DNA of 64,000 bases from DAOMFB01 sp963801475 (GTDB lineage: Bacteria > Acidobacteriota > Thermoanaerobaculia > UBA5066): contig CAWDEX010000001.1 in NCBI GenBank assembly GCA_963801475.1, forward strand, positions 1,674,001 to 1,738,000. The letters are read 5' to 3'. The translations under genes and the position numbers were made by a program. A model generated the notes under the pieces. That model was not told the origin of the DNA and made no database searches. It worked only from the letters and a program-made list of their open reading frames with translations. Shown here piece by piece: positions 41,242 to 50,765 of this stretch. The stretch's first letter is position 1. Each line of letters starts with the position of its first letter.

Positions 41242-44200
41242 CTACGGCGAGGCGTACTGGTAACGGACCGATTTCGGGCCGAGAAGGTGCTCGAGCCGGG
41301 CCGTCAGTTCCGGCGTCGGCTTCACCGCGTAACGAGGCCCGAGCTTCACCAGCGCCTCGAAGTGGCCGGTCCGGCGGAGTTCGAAGGAGACCGGAACGCT
41401 TCCCGGTGACGTCTCGAGGAGCTCCTTGACCCCCGCGAAGGTCTCGTCGAGCGTCTCGGGGATCGACGCGACGAGGAGGACCGCCCGGGCGCTCTGCTCG
41501 CGCAGCCCGTCCAGAGGCTCGATCTCCCGGGCGATGATCTCGACGGGGACGGGACCGCCCTCCCCTTCCTCCGGCGCCGACGCACCGGGAGTGAAGGCCG
41601 AGCGGACCGTGCCGGTGACCCGCACCGGGCGCCCCACGTCGAGCCAGGACCCGACTTTCTCGAGCAGGCCGGCGAAGATCGTCACGGGGACGCTTCCCGT
41701 CAGGTCCTCGAGCGTGGCCTTCGCCATCATCTTTCCTTCGTTCTGTCCCTTCTTGATCTGGTTCTTCTTCAGGGCGGCGACTAGGCCGACCAGCCGGACC
41801 TGCCCGTCGATCCGCTCGTGCGCCGTCTCCGTCGTCACGTCGCCGAAGAGGCGGATCTCCTCCTCGTAGCGCGCGAGCGGATGCCCGGTGATGTAGAAGC
41901 CGAGCGTCTCCTTCTCGTGACGGATCTTCTCCTCGGCGTGGGCCTCGGGACGGTCCGGGAACCGGTCCTCGAGCGAGCTCCCCGGCGCCACCTCGAACAG
42001 GACGCTCTGCGACGAGTTCTTCGCCTCGCGATGCGCGCCGGCCACCTCGATCGCGCTGTCGAGGCCGGCGATGAGGGCCGCCCGGCTCTTGCCCAGCGAG
42101 TCGAAAGAGCCCGACTTGATCAGCGCCTCGATGACCTTGCGGTTGTTGAGCCGGAGATCCACCCGCGAGCAGAAGTCGGTCAGGGAGCGGAACGGCCCCT
42201 CCCCGGCCCGCGCCTCGAGGATCGAGGCGACCGCCCCCTCCCCCACCCCCTTCACGGCGCCGAGGCCGAAACGGATCGCCGGGCCGTCGGGCGTGAACGA
42301 GAAGTCGGAGGCGTTGACGTCGGGCGGCAGGACCGCGATGCGCATCTCCCGGCAGGTGTTGACGTACTTCACGACCTCGTCCGACTTGCCGGAGTTCGCG
42401 GTGAGCGTCGCCGCCAGGAACTCCACCGGGTAGTGGACCTTCATCCACGCCGTCCGGTACGCGAGGAGCGCGTAGACGACCGAGTGGGACTTGTTGAACC
42501 CGTACCGGCCGAACGGCAGGATCAGCGCCCAGAGCTCCTCGGCCTTCTTCCTGGGAGTCCCGGCGGCGGCCGCCTTCCTGAGGAACTTCTCCCCTTCGGC
42601 CTTCAGGAGCGCGTCGTCCTTCTTCCCGATCGCCTTCCGGAGCTTGTCGGCCTCGCCGGGCGAGTAGCCGGCCACCTCCCGCGCCGCCCGCATGACCTGC
42701 TCCTGGTAGACGAGGATCCCGTAGGTCTCCTTCAGGATCGGCTCCAGCTGCGGGAGGGGGTAGTCGAACTTCTTCCCGCGCCGCCGTTCGATGTAGAGCT
42801 CCACCGTGCCGGCGTCGAGCGCCCCGGGCCGGTAGAGCGCGTTCAGGGCGCAGAGGTCCTCGAACACCTCGGGCTTCGACCGCCGGAGGAGGTCCCGCAT
42901 GCCCGACGACTCGAACTGGAACACCCCGTCCGTCCGCCCGTCGGCAAAGAGCCGGTAGACCTCCGGGTCGTCGAGCGGAATCCGCGTGAGGTCGGGCCGC
43001 GCGCCGGTCCGCTTCTCGACGAACTTCAGCGCGTCGTCGAGGATCGTCAGCGTGATCAGCCCGAGGAAGTCCATCTTCAGGAGCCCCATCCGGTCGACCG
43101 ATTTCATCTCGAACTGGGTCGTGATCTCGTCGTTGTTGTTCCGGTAGAGCGGCAGGTACTCCACGAGCGGCTTCGGAGCGATGAGGACGCCCGCGGCATG
43201 GACCCCGGCGTGTCTCGACACCCCCTCGAGCCGTTCCGCCAGGTCGAAGAGGCGGCGGTAGGTCTCGTTGTCCCGCAGCGTGTCGGAGAGCTCCTTCACG
43301 GACCGGCGCGCGTCGGCCAGCGTGACGGGCTTGCCGGGGTTCGCGGGAATCATCGAGCAGAGCCGGTTGACCTCCGGGAGCGGCACCTCGAGGACCCTCC
43401 CGACGTCCCGGATCACCGCCCGCGCCTTCATCGAATTGAAGGTGATGATCTGGCCCACGTTCTCCCGCCCGTACTTCTGCCGGACGTACTCGATGACCTC
43501 GCCGCGCCGGCGCTCGCAGAGATCGACGTCGATGTCGGGCATCGAGATCCGGTCGGGATTCAGGAAGCGCTCGAAAAGGAGGTCGTAGGCCAGCGGATCG
43601 ACTTCGGTGATGCCGAGCGCCCACGCGGCGAGCGAGCCCGCCGCGCTCCCCCGCCCCGGCCCCACCGGGATGCCGTGGTCGCGGGCGAACTTGATGAAGT
43701 CCCAGACGATGAGGAAGTAGCTCGAGAGCCCCATCTTGCGGATGACGCCGAGCTCCCACGCGAGGCGGGTGTCGTACTCGTCCCGCGGGTGCCGGGTCCG
43801 TCCGGCCTCGAAGTCCGCCGCGAGCGGGCCGAGCCGGCCCAGCAGCCCTTCCTTCGCCAGAGACTCGAGGTACTCGTCGGGCTCGCCGAACGCTTCCGGA
43901 ACCGGAAACGTAGGAATCTTGAGGCCCGTGTCGACGATGACCCCCGTCTGGACGCGATCGGCAACGGCCCCCGCGTTGCGGACGGACTCGGCCGACCATC
44001 GACGGAAGGCCTCCGACATCTCGGCCGGGCTCTTCACGAAGAACTCCGAGTTGTAGAACTTCATCCGCTTCGGGTCGTTCAACGTCTTCCCCATCCCGAT
44101 GCAGAGGAGGACGTCCTGGGCGGGCGCGTCGTCCCGGGTGATGTAGTGGGCGTCGTTCGTCGCCACCGGCGGAATGCCCGTCTCCTTCGAGAGGCGGAAG

Positions 44201-44784
44201 AGGTCCGGGAGGATCTGACGCTGCTCCGGCAGGCCGTGGTCCATCACCTCGATGAAGTAGCGGTCCTTCCCGAAGAGGCCCTGGTACTTCAGCGCCGTCT
44301 GCTTCGCGCCCGCAAAGTCGCCCGCGAGGAGCCGCTTCGACACCTCGGAGTTGAGGCAGCCGGAAAGCGCGATGAGGCCGGCGTGGTGCTTCTCGAGCAG
44401 CTCCCAGTCCATCCGGGGCTTGTAGTAGAAGCCGCTGAGGAACGCCTCGGAGACGAGCCGGGTCAGGTTCCGGTACCCCTCGGGAGTCTCCACGAGAAGC
44501 GTCAGGTGGTAGTTGTTCCCCTCGCCGTCGATCGTCCGCACCGACTCGCGGTCGAAGCGGGAGCCGGGGGCCACGTACGCTTCGACGCCGAGGATCGGCT
44601 TGACGCCCGCCTCGAGGGCCGCCGCCTGGATCTCGTAGGCCCCGAACATGTTCCCGTGGTCGGTCACGGCCACGGCATCCATCCCGAGGGACTTCACCTG
44701 GTGGATCAGGTCCTTGACGCGGCTCGCTCCGTCGAGAAGGGAGTACTGCGTGTGGAGATGGAGGTGAGCGAAAGTGGAGGGCAT
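41242..44784 (-). CDS. dnaE: DNA polymerase III, alpha subunit
   Basis: The replicative polymerase (1180 aa). The N-terminal PHP domain starts FAHLHLHTQYSLLDGASRVKDL, with the metal histidines intact (positions 7, 9, 11). The palm domain has MPDIDVDLCERRRGEVIEYV near 415-435 with catalytic aspartates. Finger and helix-hairpin-helix regions follow, then an OB domain (VRLVGLVAALKKNQIKKGQN, near 1010) and a C-terminal part. Type is DnaE (not PolC), single-gene. ATG 44784 gives the standard N-terminus. A TAGAAT box lies 11 bp before it. Confidence 0.97.
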   Translation of the reverse strand: MPSTFAHLHLHTQYSLLDGASRVKDLIHQVKSLGMDAVAVTDHGNMFGAYEIQAAALEAGVKPILGVEAYVAPGSRFDRESVRTIDGEGNNYHLTLLVETPEGYRNLTRLVSEAFLSGFYYKPRMDWELLEKHHAGLIALSGCLNSEVSKRLLAGDFAGAKQTALKYQGLFGKDRYFIEVMDHGLPEQRQILPDLFRLSKETGIPPVATNDAHYITRDDAPAQDVLLCIGMGKTLNDPKRMKFYNSEFFVKSPAEMSEAFRRWSAESVRNAGAVADRVQTGVIVDTGLKIPTFPVPEAFGEPDEYLESLAKEGLLGRLGPLAADFEAGRTRHPRDEYDTRLAWELGVIRKMGLSSYFLIVWDFIKFARDHGIPVGPGRGSAAGSLAAWALGITEVDPLAYDLLFERFLNPDRISMPDIDVDLCERRRGEVIEYVRQKYGRENVGQIITFNSMKARAVIRDVGRVLEVPLPEVNRLCSMIPANPGKPVTLADARRSVKELSDTLRDNETYRRLFDLAERLEGVSRHAGVHAAGVLIAPKPLVEYLPLYRNNNDEITTQFEMKSVDRMGLLKMDFLGLITLTILDDALKFVEKRTGARPDLTRIPLDDPEVYRLFADGRTDGVFQFESSGMRDLLRRSKPEVFEDLCALNALYRPGALDAGTVELYIERRRGKKFDYPLPQLEPILKETYGILVYQEQVMRAAREVAGYSPGEADKLRKAIGKKDDALLKAEGEKFLRKAAAAGTPRKKAEELWALILPFGRYGFNKSHSVVYALLAYRTAWMKVHYPVEFLAATLTANSGKSDEVVKYVNTCREMRIAVLPPDVNASDFSFTPDGPAIRFGLGAVKGVGEGAVASILEARAGEGPFRSLTDFCSRVDLRLNNRKVIEALIKSGSFDSLGKSRAALIAGLDSAIEVAGAHREAKNSSQSVLFEVAPGSSLEDRFPDRPEAHAEEKIRHEKETLGFYITGHPLARYEEEIRLFGDVTTETAHERIDGQVRLVGLVAALKKNQIKKGQNEGKMMAKATLEDLTGSVPVTIFAGLLEKVGSWLDVGRPVRVTGTVRSAFTPGASAPEEGEGGPVPVEIIAREIEPLDGLREQSARAVLLVASIPETLDETFAGVKELLETSPGSVPVSFELRRTGHFEALVKLGPRYAVKPTPELTARLEHLLGPKSVRYQYASP

Positions 44785-44795
44785 CCCGGTCGGCG

Positions 44796-44801
44796 ATTCT
44801 A
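44796..44801 (-). promoter_or_regulatory. Putative -10 box TAGAAT for dnaE
   Basis: On the minus strand TAGAAT (44801 to 44796) lies 11 bp before ATG 44784 in the 40-bp gap after the antiporter gene. It predicts a leader of only a few bases; no Shine-Dalgarno site is present. Confidence 0.35.
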
Positions 44802-44824
44802 GCGTCTGCGCGCGGCCGTCCCCG

Positions 44825-46234
44825 TCACGGGAGGAACAGGTACGCCGCCGCCATGACCGCCGTCGGGAAGAGGGCTCCGAGGAAGAGGCCGAGCGGCGAG
44901 ACGCCACTCGGAAAGTACTTCCCGAGCGTCGCCTGTCCGGCCGGGTTCGGAGCGTTTGCGATGACCGTCAGGCCGCCTCCGACGACCGCTCCGGCCACGA
45001 CCGCGTATTTGAGCGGCTCCGTGAGGCCCGGCACGAGCGTCGCGAGGTAGGTGATGGCGGCGTTGTCGTTGAACGCCGTCAGCGCCATGGCCCCGAGGAA
45101 GAGCGGCAGCTCGGACAGACGCCCGAGGACCGGAGCGATCCACCACTGCTGGAGATTGCCGTGGATGACGAGCCCGGCGAGGAAGAAGCCGACGAGGAGC
45201 GGCGTCCGGAGGTTCGGCGGGTCCTGGTGCGGGGCGGACGCCTGCTGAAAGGCGAGGAAGATCAGGAAGACGCCGATGAAGAGCGGCGGCGTGTGCGCCG
45301 ACCAGACGACGAGGGCCAGGACCGCGAGGTGCACCCCGGTGACCCAGGCCGGGACGACGGCCCGCGAGGCGTCGCCCCCGGGACGGCTCTCGCCCGCCTT
45401 CCGGGCCAGGACGGCGAACTCCTTCCGGAAGACGATCGCGTAGACGAGGTTCGCCGCCACGATGCCGACGACAGCCTTCCAGCCGAAGTGCGACGCCATG
45501 AACGCGAGGTCCCACTTCCAGGACGCAGCGACCATCAGCACCGGAGGGGCCGCGAAGTGCGTGAGGGTCCCGCCCACGGAGACGTTCACGAAGAGGAGCC
45601 CGAGCGTCCCGTAGCGGAGGCGGGGGCTCGGGTCGAGCTCGAAGAGGCGCCGCTCGAGAATGAGGGCGCAGATGATCATGGCCGCCGGTTCGGTGATGAA
45701 GGAGCCCAGGAGCGGCCCGATCGTCAAGGTCGCGAGCCACCAGGCCAGCGGCGTCGCCCGCCCGAGCCGGGCCATCGAGCCCAAAAGGGATTCGGCGAAC
45801 GCCATGACGGGCCGGGTCGCCGAGACGGCCATGATCACGACGACGAACACCGGCTCGGTGAAATTCACCTTCCTCGACAGATAGGCGTCGATCGAATGCG
45901 GTCCGAAGACGACGGCCATGGCCGCGAACAGGACCATCGCCCAGATGCCGAAGACGGCCTCGATCTCGCCGAAGAAGTGGAGCACCTCCACCTGGAAGCT
46001 GTGCGCCCCGGGGCCGCGCTCGGCCTCGACGCGGGTCCTCAGTTGATGCGACGCCGCCATGAGCCGCGGCGCGAAGAACGTGTGGAGGATCGCGAGGCCG
46101 AAGATCGCCGTCGCCACCAGGTTCATCGGCTCCATGGTGACGCGGTGGACGAGAACCTCGACGAGGCTCATCCCCTCCTCGCCCGCGTACGCCCCGAGCG
46201 GGAGCGGAAAGGAAACGTCGCCGGAAGGGCTCAT
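44825..46234 (-). CDS. Putative Na+/H+ antiporter (PF07399-like membrane protein)
   Basis: A 469-aa integral membrane protein with about 11-12 hydrophobic helices. It resembles the putative Na+/H+ antiporter family once called DUF1504, related to the ion-transporter superfamily. Segments: FLGAMALTAFNDNAAITYLATL, GPLLGSFITEPAAMIICALI and NVSVGGTLTHFAAPPVLMV, two of which look like the paired re-entrant hairpins of that superfamily. ATG 46234 fits a TACAAT box 10 bp upstream; ATG 46171, preceded by GAGGAGG, is an alternative. Ion specificity is not proven. Confidence 0.82.
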   Translation of the reverse strand: MSPSGDVSFPLPLGAYAGEEGMSLVEVLVHRVTMEPMNLVATAIFGLAILHTFFAPRLMAASHQLRTRVEAERGPGAHSFQVEVLHFFGEIEAVFGIWAMVLFAAMAVVFGPHSIDAYLSRKVNFTEPVFVVVIMAVSATRPVMAFAESLLGSMARLGRATPLAWWLATLTIGPLLGSFITEPAAMIICALILERRLFELDPSPRLRYGTLGLLFVNVSVGGTLTHFAAPPVLMVAASWKWDLAFMASHFGWKAVVGIVAANLVYAIVFRKEFAVLARKAGESRPGGDASRAVVPAWVTGVHLAVLALVVWSAHTPPLFIGVFLIFLAFQQASAPHQDPPNLRTPLLVGFFLAGLVIHGNLQQWWIAPVLGRLSELPLFLGAMALTAFNDNAAITYLATLVPGLTEPLKYAVVAGAVVGGGLTVIANAPNPAGQATLGKYFPSGVSPLGLFLGALFPTAVMAAAYLFLP

Positions 46235-46244
46235 CGCGCCCGCG

Positions 46245-46250
46245 ATTGTA
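46245..46250 (-). promoter_or_regulatory. Putative -10 box TACAAT for the antiporter gene
   Basis: Minus-strand TACAAT (46250 to 46245) fills much of the 19-bp gap between the protease-like gene and the antiporter ATG 46234, leaving a 10-bp spacing and no Shine-Dalgarno site. Confidence 0.35.
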
Positions 46251-46253
46251 GGG

Positions 46254-47003
46254 TCACGCCCCTCCGGCCGGCCGGCGAGCGGCGGCGGCGAGAAGGCCTG
46301 CGGCCGGGACGGCGACGGCGACGAGAAGAAAGAGCCCGGCGACCGCCTCCAGAGAGAGCCCGGAGCTGCCGGCGATTCGCACGAAGTCGTTGTCTCCGGC
46401 CCACGAGATCGTCAGGTAGTCCGTCCGCGCCTCCCGGCTCGTCCGGAGGCTCCACGCCAGGGCGACGTTCCGGAACCAGAGGAGAAATCCCAGCAGGGCC
46501 CAGCCGGGACGCTCCCACTCTCGCTCGAGATCTCCGGCCGCCGCACGGAAGAGAAAGAAGGCCGCACAGCCGATCTCCGCGCCGTGTCCCGCCAGCGTGA
46601 TGAGGGACACGTGGAGCGGCGAGCGCGCGAGAAACGGGTAGACGATGCAGAAGAGGCCGAACGGGACCGAGAACGCGCGGTACGTCCGGTAGTTCCAGAG
46701 GACGAGCAGCAGGAGGAGCCAGACCCCGAGAACGGACAGAAGGGTCTGCTCGAACGTCACCGTCAGAACGACGGCCGGAACGGCGAAGCTCCCGAAGAAG
46801 ATCGAGACGGCCGTGTGCCCCAGCTCGTGGACGAGAAGGGAGATGCCGTTTCCGACGAGCGACACCGGGAAGACCCGGCCGAGGAAGAGGGCGACGAGAG
46901 CCGCGCCGGACAGGATCAGGAGGCGCCGTCCCCCGTCGGGTTCACGGGACTGGGGACGGGCGGCGAGCGGATCCCGGAAACGGGGCGGGTCGACTACTCC
47001 CAC
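46254..47003 (-). CDS. Membrane metallopeptidase-like protein (M50-like, HELGH motif)
   Basis: A ~249-aa membrane protein with about six hydrophobic segments. The zinc-protease motif HExxH occurs as LLVHELGHTAVSIFFG close to the first membrane helices, as in site-2 protease (M50) relatives. I see no second NPDG-type motif, so it may be a distant or non-catalytic member. The likely start is GTG 47003, overlapping the end of guaA by 10 bp; no better start is near the first helix. Unknown substrate. The tight link to guaA looks positional only. Confidence 0.65.
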   Translation of the reverse strand: MGVVDPPRFRDPLAARPQSREPDGGRRLLILSGAALVALFLGRVFPVSLVGNGISLLVHELGHTAVSIFFGSFAVPAVVLTVTFEQTLLSVLGVWLLLLLVLWNYRTYRAFSVPFGLFCIVYPFLARSPLHVSLITLAGHGAEIGCAAFFLFRAAAGDLEREWERPGWALLGFLLWFRNVALAWSLRTSREARTDYLTISWAGDNDFVRIAGSSGLSLEAVAGLFLLVAVAVPAAGLLAAAARRPAGGA

Positions 47004-48535
47004 TCGATCGTGCCGGGGGGCTTCGAGGTGACGTCGTAGACGACGCGGTTTACGCCCCGGACCTCGCCGACGATCCGCCGCGCGCACCGGTCGAGGAGGT
47101 CGTGCGGCAGGCGGGCCCAGTCGGCCGTCATGAAGTCCTCCGTCGTCACGGCCCGAAGCGCCACGACGCTCTCGTAGGTCCGGCCGTCGCCCATCACGCC
47201 GACCGACTTGACCGGGAGGAGCACGGCGAAGGCCTGAGCGGTCGTCTCGTAGAAACCGGCCGCCCGGAGCTCCTCGAGATAGATCGCGTCCGCCTCCTGG
47301 AGGATCCGGACCCGCTCGCGCGTGATCGGCCCCGGAATCCGCACCGCGAGGCCGGGCCCGGGAAACGGGTGACGCCAGAGCATGTCGTGCGGAATCCCCA
47401 GCTCCTCGCCGAGCCGCCGGACCTCGTCCTTGAACAGCTCGCGGAGCGGCTCGACGAGCGAGAAACCGAGTTTCTCGGGGAGGCCGCCGACGTTGTGGTG
47501 GGTCTTGATGACCGCCGAGGGTCCCTTCACGGAGACGGACTCGATCACGTCCGGATAGAGGGTCCCCTGGAGCAGCCACGTCGCGCCCTCGATCTTCCGG
47601 GCCTCCTCCGTGAAGACGTCGATGAACAGGCCGCCGATGATCTTCCGTTTCCGCTCGGGTTCGTCGACCCCCTCGAGGGCCCGGAAGAAGAGCTCGGAGG
47701 CGTCCACCCCCGTCACCGGAAGGCCGAGGTGCCGGAAGTTCTCGAGGACGGAGCGTCCCTCGTTCTTCCGGAGGAGCCCCGTGTCGACGAAGACCCCCGT
47801 GAACCGCTCGAGGAGCGCTTCCCTAACGAGAACGGCCGCCACCGTGGAGTCGACACCGCCGGAGAGCGCGCCGAGCACCACGCCCTCGGCCACCGTCTCC
47901 CGGAGCCGAGCGATCGTGGCGTCGCGGAACGACGCCATCGTCCACGTGGGCTTCGCACCGCAGACGTCGTAGAGAAAGTTCTCGAGCATCGCGGCGCCGT
48001 GCTCCGAGTGGTGGACCTCCGGATGGCCCTGGATTCCGAAGAGACGCCGCACCGGGTCCTCGAAGGCCGCCACCGGGGCGTTTTCGGTCTTCGCCGTTAC
48101 CCCGAAGCCGGGAGGGGCCGTCTCCACGTGGTCGCCGTGGCTCATCCAGACGGTCTCGCGTGGCCCGAGACCCCGGAAGAGCCGGCCTCCCGTCACGTCC
48201 ACGAGGGCGCGGCCGTATTCCCTCCCGGGGGCGCGCCCCACCTTCCCGCCGAACCGCTGGGCGATCCACATCATCCCGTAACAGAGCCCGAGGACGGGGA
48301 CCCCGAGCTCGAAGAGCTTCCCGTCCCCCGCCGGCGCCCCGTCGTCGTAGACGCTCGAAGGCCCGCCGGAGAGGATGATTCCTCTCGGCGAGAGGGCTGC
48401 GACGTCGGCGGCGGGGGTGTCGAAAGGCAGAACGACGGACCGGACGCGGGCCTCGCGGATTCTCCGCGCGATGAGCTGCGTGTACTGGGAGCCGAAGTCG
48501 AGGACGACGACGGTGTCGGCGCTGGCGGAGATCAC
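46994..48535 (-). CDS. guaA: GMP synthase (glutamine-hydrolysing)
   Basis: GuaA (513 aa) converts XMP to GMP with glutamine as nitrogen donor. The class I amidotransferase half shows VVVLDFGSQYTQLIARRIREA, LGLCYGMMWIA (catalytic Cys) and GIQGHPEVHHSEHG. The ATP-pyrophosphatase half shows GALSGGVDSTVAAVLV and FVDTGLLRKNEG. The C-terminal dimer domain ends in DVTSKPPGTIEWE, the classic GuaA tail. GTG 48535 lies 6 bp after a TATACT box, with no Shine-Dalgarno site. Confidence 0.97.
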   Translation of the reverse strand: MISASADTVVVLDFGSQYTQLIARRIREARVRSVVLPFDTPAADVAALSPRGIILSGGPSSVYDDGAPAGDGKLFELGVPVLGLCYGMMWIAQRFGGKVGRAPGREYGRALVDVTGGRLFRGLGPRETVWMSHGDHVETAPPGFGVTAKTENAPVAAFEDPVRRLFGIQGHPEVHHSEHGAAMLENFLYDVCGAKPTWTMASFRDATIARLRETVAEGVVLGALSGGVDSTVAAVLVREALLERFTGVFVDTGLLRKNEGRSVLENFRHLGLPVTGVDASELFFRALEGVDEPERKRKIIGGLFIDVFTEEARKIEGATWLLQGTLYPDVIESVSVKGPSAVIKTHHNVGGLPEKLGFSLVEPLRELFKDEVRRLGEELGIPHDMLWRHPFPGPGLAVRIPGPITRERVRILQEADAIYLEELRAAGFYETTAQAFAVLLPVKSVGVMGDGRTYESVVALRAVTTEDFMTADWARLPHDLLDRCARRIVGEVRGVNRVVYDVTSKPPGTIEWE

Positions 48536-48541
48536 GCGCCG

Positions 48542-48547
48542 AGTATA
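48542..48547 (-). promoter_or_regulatory. Putative -10 box TATACT placing transcription start at the guaA GTG
   Basis: Minus-strand TATACT (48547 to 48542) is 6 bp before GTG 48535, inside the 22-bp gap after the membrane gene. The spacing predicts a leaderless guaA mRNA. No convincing -35 hexamer is seen. Confidence 0.4.
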
Positions 48548-48557
48548 GGCGGGCCTT

Positions 48558-49106
48558 TCACCGCGCGCGGCGGACGCGGGGCGCGGGCGAGCCGCCCAGG
48601 AGCGCGCGCGGCACGGCCGCGAGGAGCGACGCCGCGAAACCCACGGCCACGGCTCCGAACGAGGCCGCCACCACGAAGAGCGGCGACACGTTCACGCCGC
48701 CCGGAAGCTCGCCCCCGTGCGCCACGCGGTGGAGTGAGACCCCGGACCACGCGGCCAGGGCCAGCGTCACGCCGAGGAAGGTCCACCGGCTCTCGGCCGG
48801 GACGGCCGCGCCGGCGCTCCCGGATCCCTTCCGGCGGCGCAAGAGCGGGACGGCGGCTCCGAGCCCCAGCTCCGAGAGGACGAGAAGGAGCCCGACGACG
48901 AAGTATGGCGTCACGAAGAACGCGAGGGCCGTCAGCGTGAAGCGGAGCATCGGGTTCTTCACGACGCCCGGGCCGAGGGCCTCGGTCATGAAGGGGTACG
49001 CGGCGAAGGAGTCCGGCGCGCGGGGGTGAGACACGAGGAACGCGACGAGGGTCACGAGAAACGCCGCCGGGGCCACGAGGAGAAACGCTCGCGAGGTCCG
49101 GAACAT
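48558..49106 (-). CDS. Membrane protein of unknown function
   Basis: A 182-aa protein with four predicted membrane helices (about residues 8-25, 55-80, 108-125 and 145-168). A basic, Ser/Gly-rich loop lies near 85-100 and a basic tail at the end. I recognise no family. ATG 49106 overlaps the stop of the lytic transglycosylase gene (ATGA), so the two are co-translated. A role connected with the cell wall is possible from that coupling but not shown. Confidence 0.6.
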   Translation of the reverse strand: MFRTSRAFLLVAPAAFLVTLVAFLVSHPRAPDSFAAYPFMTEALGPGVVKNPMLRFTLTALAFFVTPYFVVGLLLVLSELGLGAAVPLLRRRKGSGSAGAAVPAESRWTFLGVTLALAAWSGVSLHRVAHGGELPGGVNVSPLFVVAASFGAVAVGFAASLLAAVPRALLGGSPAPRVRRAR

Positions 49107-49828
49107 CAGGAGGCCGGACGCGTCGCGTGCGCGTCCCGCCAGAGCGCCGTGACCTTCTTCACGTAGGCCTGCGTCTCGCGGTACGGCGGGACGCCGCCGA
49201 AATTCTCGACGGCCTGCTCCCCCGCGTTGTAGGCGGCCAGGATCAGCTCCACCGCCGTCTCGCCGAAACGCCCGGCCAGCTCGGCGAGGTACGCCGTCCC
49301 GCCGCGGATGTTCTCCGCCGGGTCGAAATCCCGCCGGACCCCCATCCGCCGGGCCGTGGCGGGCATCAGCTGCATCAGGCCGCGAGCCCCTTTCGGGGAG
49401 ACCGCCGACGGGACGAAATTCGACTCGGCCTTGATGACCGCCGCGATGAGGGCGGGGTCGATCCGGTGGGCCCGGGCCGCTTCCAGGATCTCCTTCCCGT
49501 AGGGCGAAGCCGCCGAGAGGTCTGCCTCGAAGGCCCGGACCGAACGGCGTGGCCCGGGATCCTCGGCGCCCGAGACGGCGGCGCCGTCTCCGGTGCTTCC
49601 TGCCATCGGGCGCTCGTACTCGTCGTCCACGACCCGTTCGACCAGCTCGATCGGAATCGTCATCGATCCTCCGCCGGAGAGCTCGAGAACGATCCGGTCG
49701 GTTCCCTCGAGCCGGAATTCGTCGACCCGCAGCAGCCGCCCGTCTCCGAAGACGACCAGCGCCGCATCGGCAGGCCAGACGGCCAGAAGCAGGAGGCAGG
49801 GGACGACCCGGCCGAGAAGGAACCTCAT
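49106..49828 (-). CDS. Lytic murein transglycosylase (SLT domain)
   Basis: A 240-aa exported protein. A signal peptide spans residues 1-22 (cleavage near ADA-AL). A small beta-domain follows, with VVFGDGRLLRVDEFRLEG. The SLT domain begins near 118: LIAAVIKAESNFVPSAVSPKG carries the catalytic glutamate, followed by ARGLMQLMPATARRMG and later LILAAYNAGEQAVENFGGVP. It cleaves glycan strands of peptidoglycan with formation of 1,6-anhydro ends. A TAACAT box lies 9 bp before ATG 49828. Confidence 0.92.
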   Translation of the reverse strand: MRFLLGRVVPCLLLLAVWPADAALVVFGDGRLLRVDEFRLEGTDRIVLELSGGGSMTIPIELVERVVDDEYERPMAGSTGDGAAVSGAEDPGPRRSVRAFEADLSAASPYGKEILEAARAHRIDPALIAAVIKAESNFVPSAVSPKGARGLMQLMPATARRMGVRRDFDPAENIRGGTAYLAELAGRFGETAVELILAAYNAGEQAVENFGGVPPYRETQAYVKKVTALWRDAHATRPAS

Positions 49829-49868
49829 CCCTGACGGATGTTACGTAAGCCGGGGCCTCCGCGTCGCG

Positions 49869-50765
49869 TCATCGGGTCGCGGGCCGGGCGGAAAGTCGTT
49901 CCCGGATCAGCCGGATCGCGGCGGCCCGCTCGGCGCCGTCGAGAACGAGCCGCGGTGCGCGGACCCGCTCGGAGCCGAGCCCGGCCTCCTGCTGGGTCAG
50001 CTTGATCAGCTGGACGAACTTCGGCACGGTATCGAGGCGGAGAAGGGGGAGGAACCAGTCGTAGAGCCGCTCCGCCTCTGCCCTCTTCCCGGCCGAGGCG
50101 AGATCGAAAAGCCGGACCGACTCCGCGGGCAGGGCGTTGACGAGACCGGCAATCCAGCCCGCCGCCCCGGCCGCGAGCCCCTCCACGATCACGTCGTCGA
50201 CGCCGACGAAAAGGGCGAGGCGCCCCCCCAGGAGCCCCCGCAGTTCCGTGACCCGCCGGATGTCGGCGCTCGACTCCTTGACCGCGGTCAGGTTCGCGTG
50301 GCGCTCCGCAAGGGCGGCGATCTGTCGCGGAACCACGTCGGTGCCGTACGCGATCGGGTTGTTGTAAAGCATGCAGGCGAGCGGCGTGGCCGAGAGGACG
50401 GCCGAGAAGTGCGCCGCGGTCTCCCGGTCGTCGCCGCGATAGACATAAGGCGGGAGCACCATCAGCCCCTCGCACCCGGCCGCCGCGGCCGCCCGCGCCA
50501 GGTCGCAGGCCTCCGCCGTCGAAAGCGCCGCGATCCCGGCGACCAGGGGCGCGCGGCTCCCGAGGCCCCGCCGCAGCGTCTTCAGGATCGCCACCTTCTC
50601 GTCGAAGGTGAGCGTCGCCGACTCCCCGAGGGACCCCAGCGCGACGATCCCCGCGCACCCCGCCCCGACCAGGACGCCGGCGTGACGGGCGAGGAAGTCG
50701 TGGTCGACCGACAGCTCCTCCGTGAACGGCGTCGTGATGGCCGGAATGACTCCTTGCCACTTCAT
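49869..50765 (-). CDS. DapA-family lyase, probably 1-pyrroline-4-hydroxy-2-carboxylate deaminase
   Basis: A 298-aa class I aldolase-like enzyme. The Schiff-base lysine lies in NLTAVKESSADIRRV and the partner tyrosine in CMLYNNPIAYGTDV. The N-terminus GVIPAITTPFTEELSVD is typical of the DapA superfamily. As the last gene of a hydroxyproline cluster, it should deaminate 1-pyrroline-4-hydroxy-2-carboxylate to 2-oxoglutarate semialdehyde. ATG 50765 has GAGAGGAG 6 bp upstream and overlaps the preceding stop by ATGA. Dihydrodipicolinate synthase is less likely given the neighbours. Confidence 0.82.
   Translation of the reverse strand: MKWQGVIPAITTPFTEELSVDHDFLARHAGVLVGAGCAGIVALGSLGESATLTFDEKVAILKTLRRGLGSRAPLVAGIAALSTAEACDLARAAAAAGCEGLMVLPPYVYRGDDRETAAHFSAVLSATPLACMLYNNPIAYGTDVVPRQIAALAERHANLTAVKESSADIRRVTELRGLLGGRLALFVGVDDVIVEGLAAGAAGWIAGLVNALPAESVRLFDLASAGKRAEAERLYDWFLPLLRLDTVPKFVQLIKLTQQEAGLGSERVRAPRLVLDGAERAAAIRLIRERLSARPATR

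Noticed and set aside
41818..44802. Plus-strand open frame of 994 codons
   Set aside because: Antisense to dnaE, which has all polymerase motifs. The frame exists because high GC at codon third positions removes stops on the other strand.
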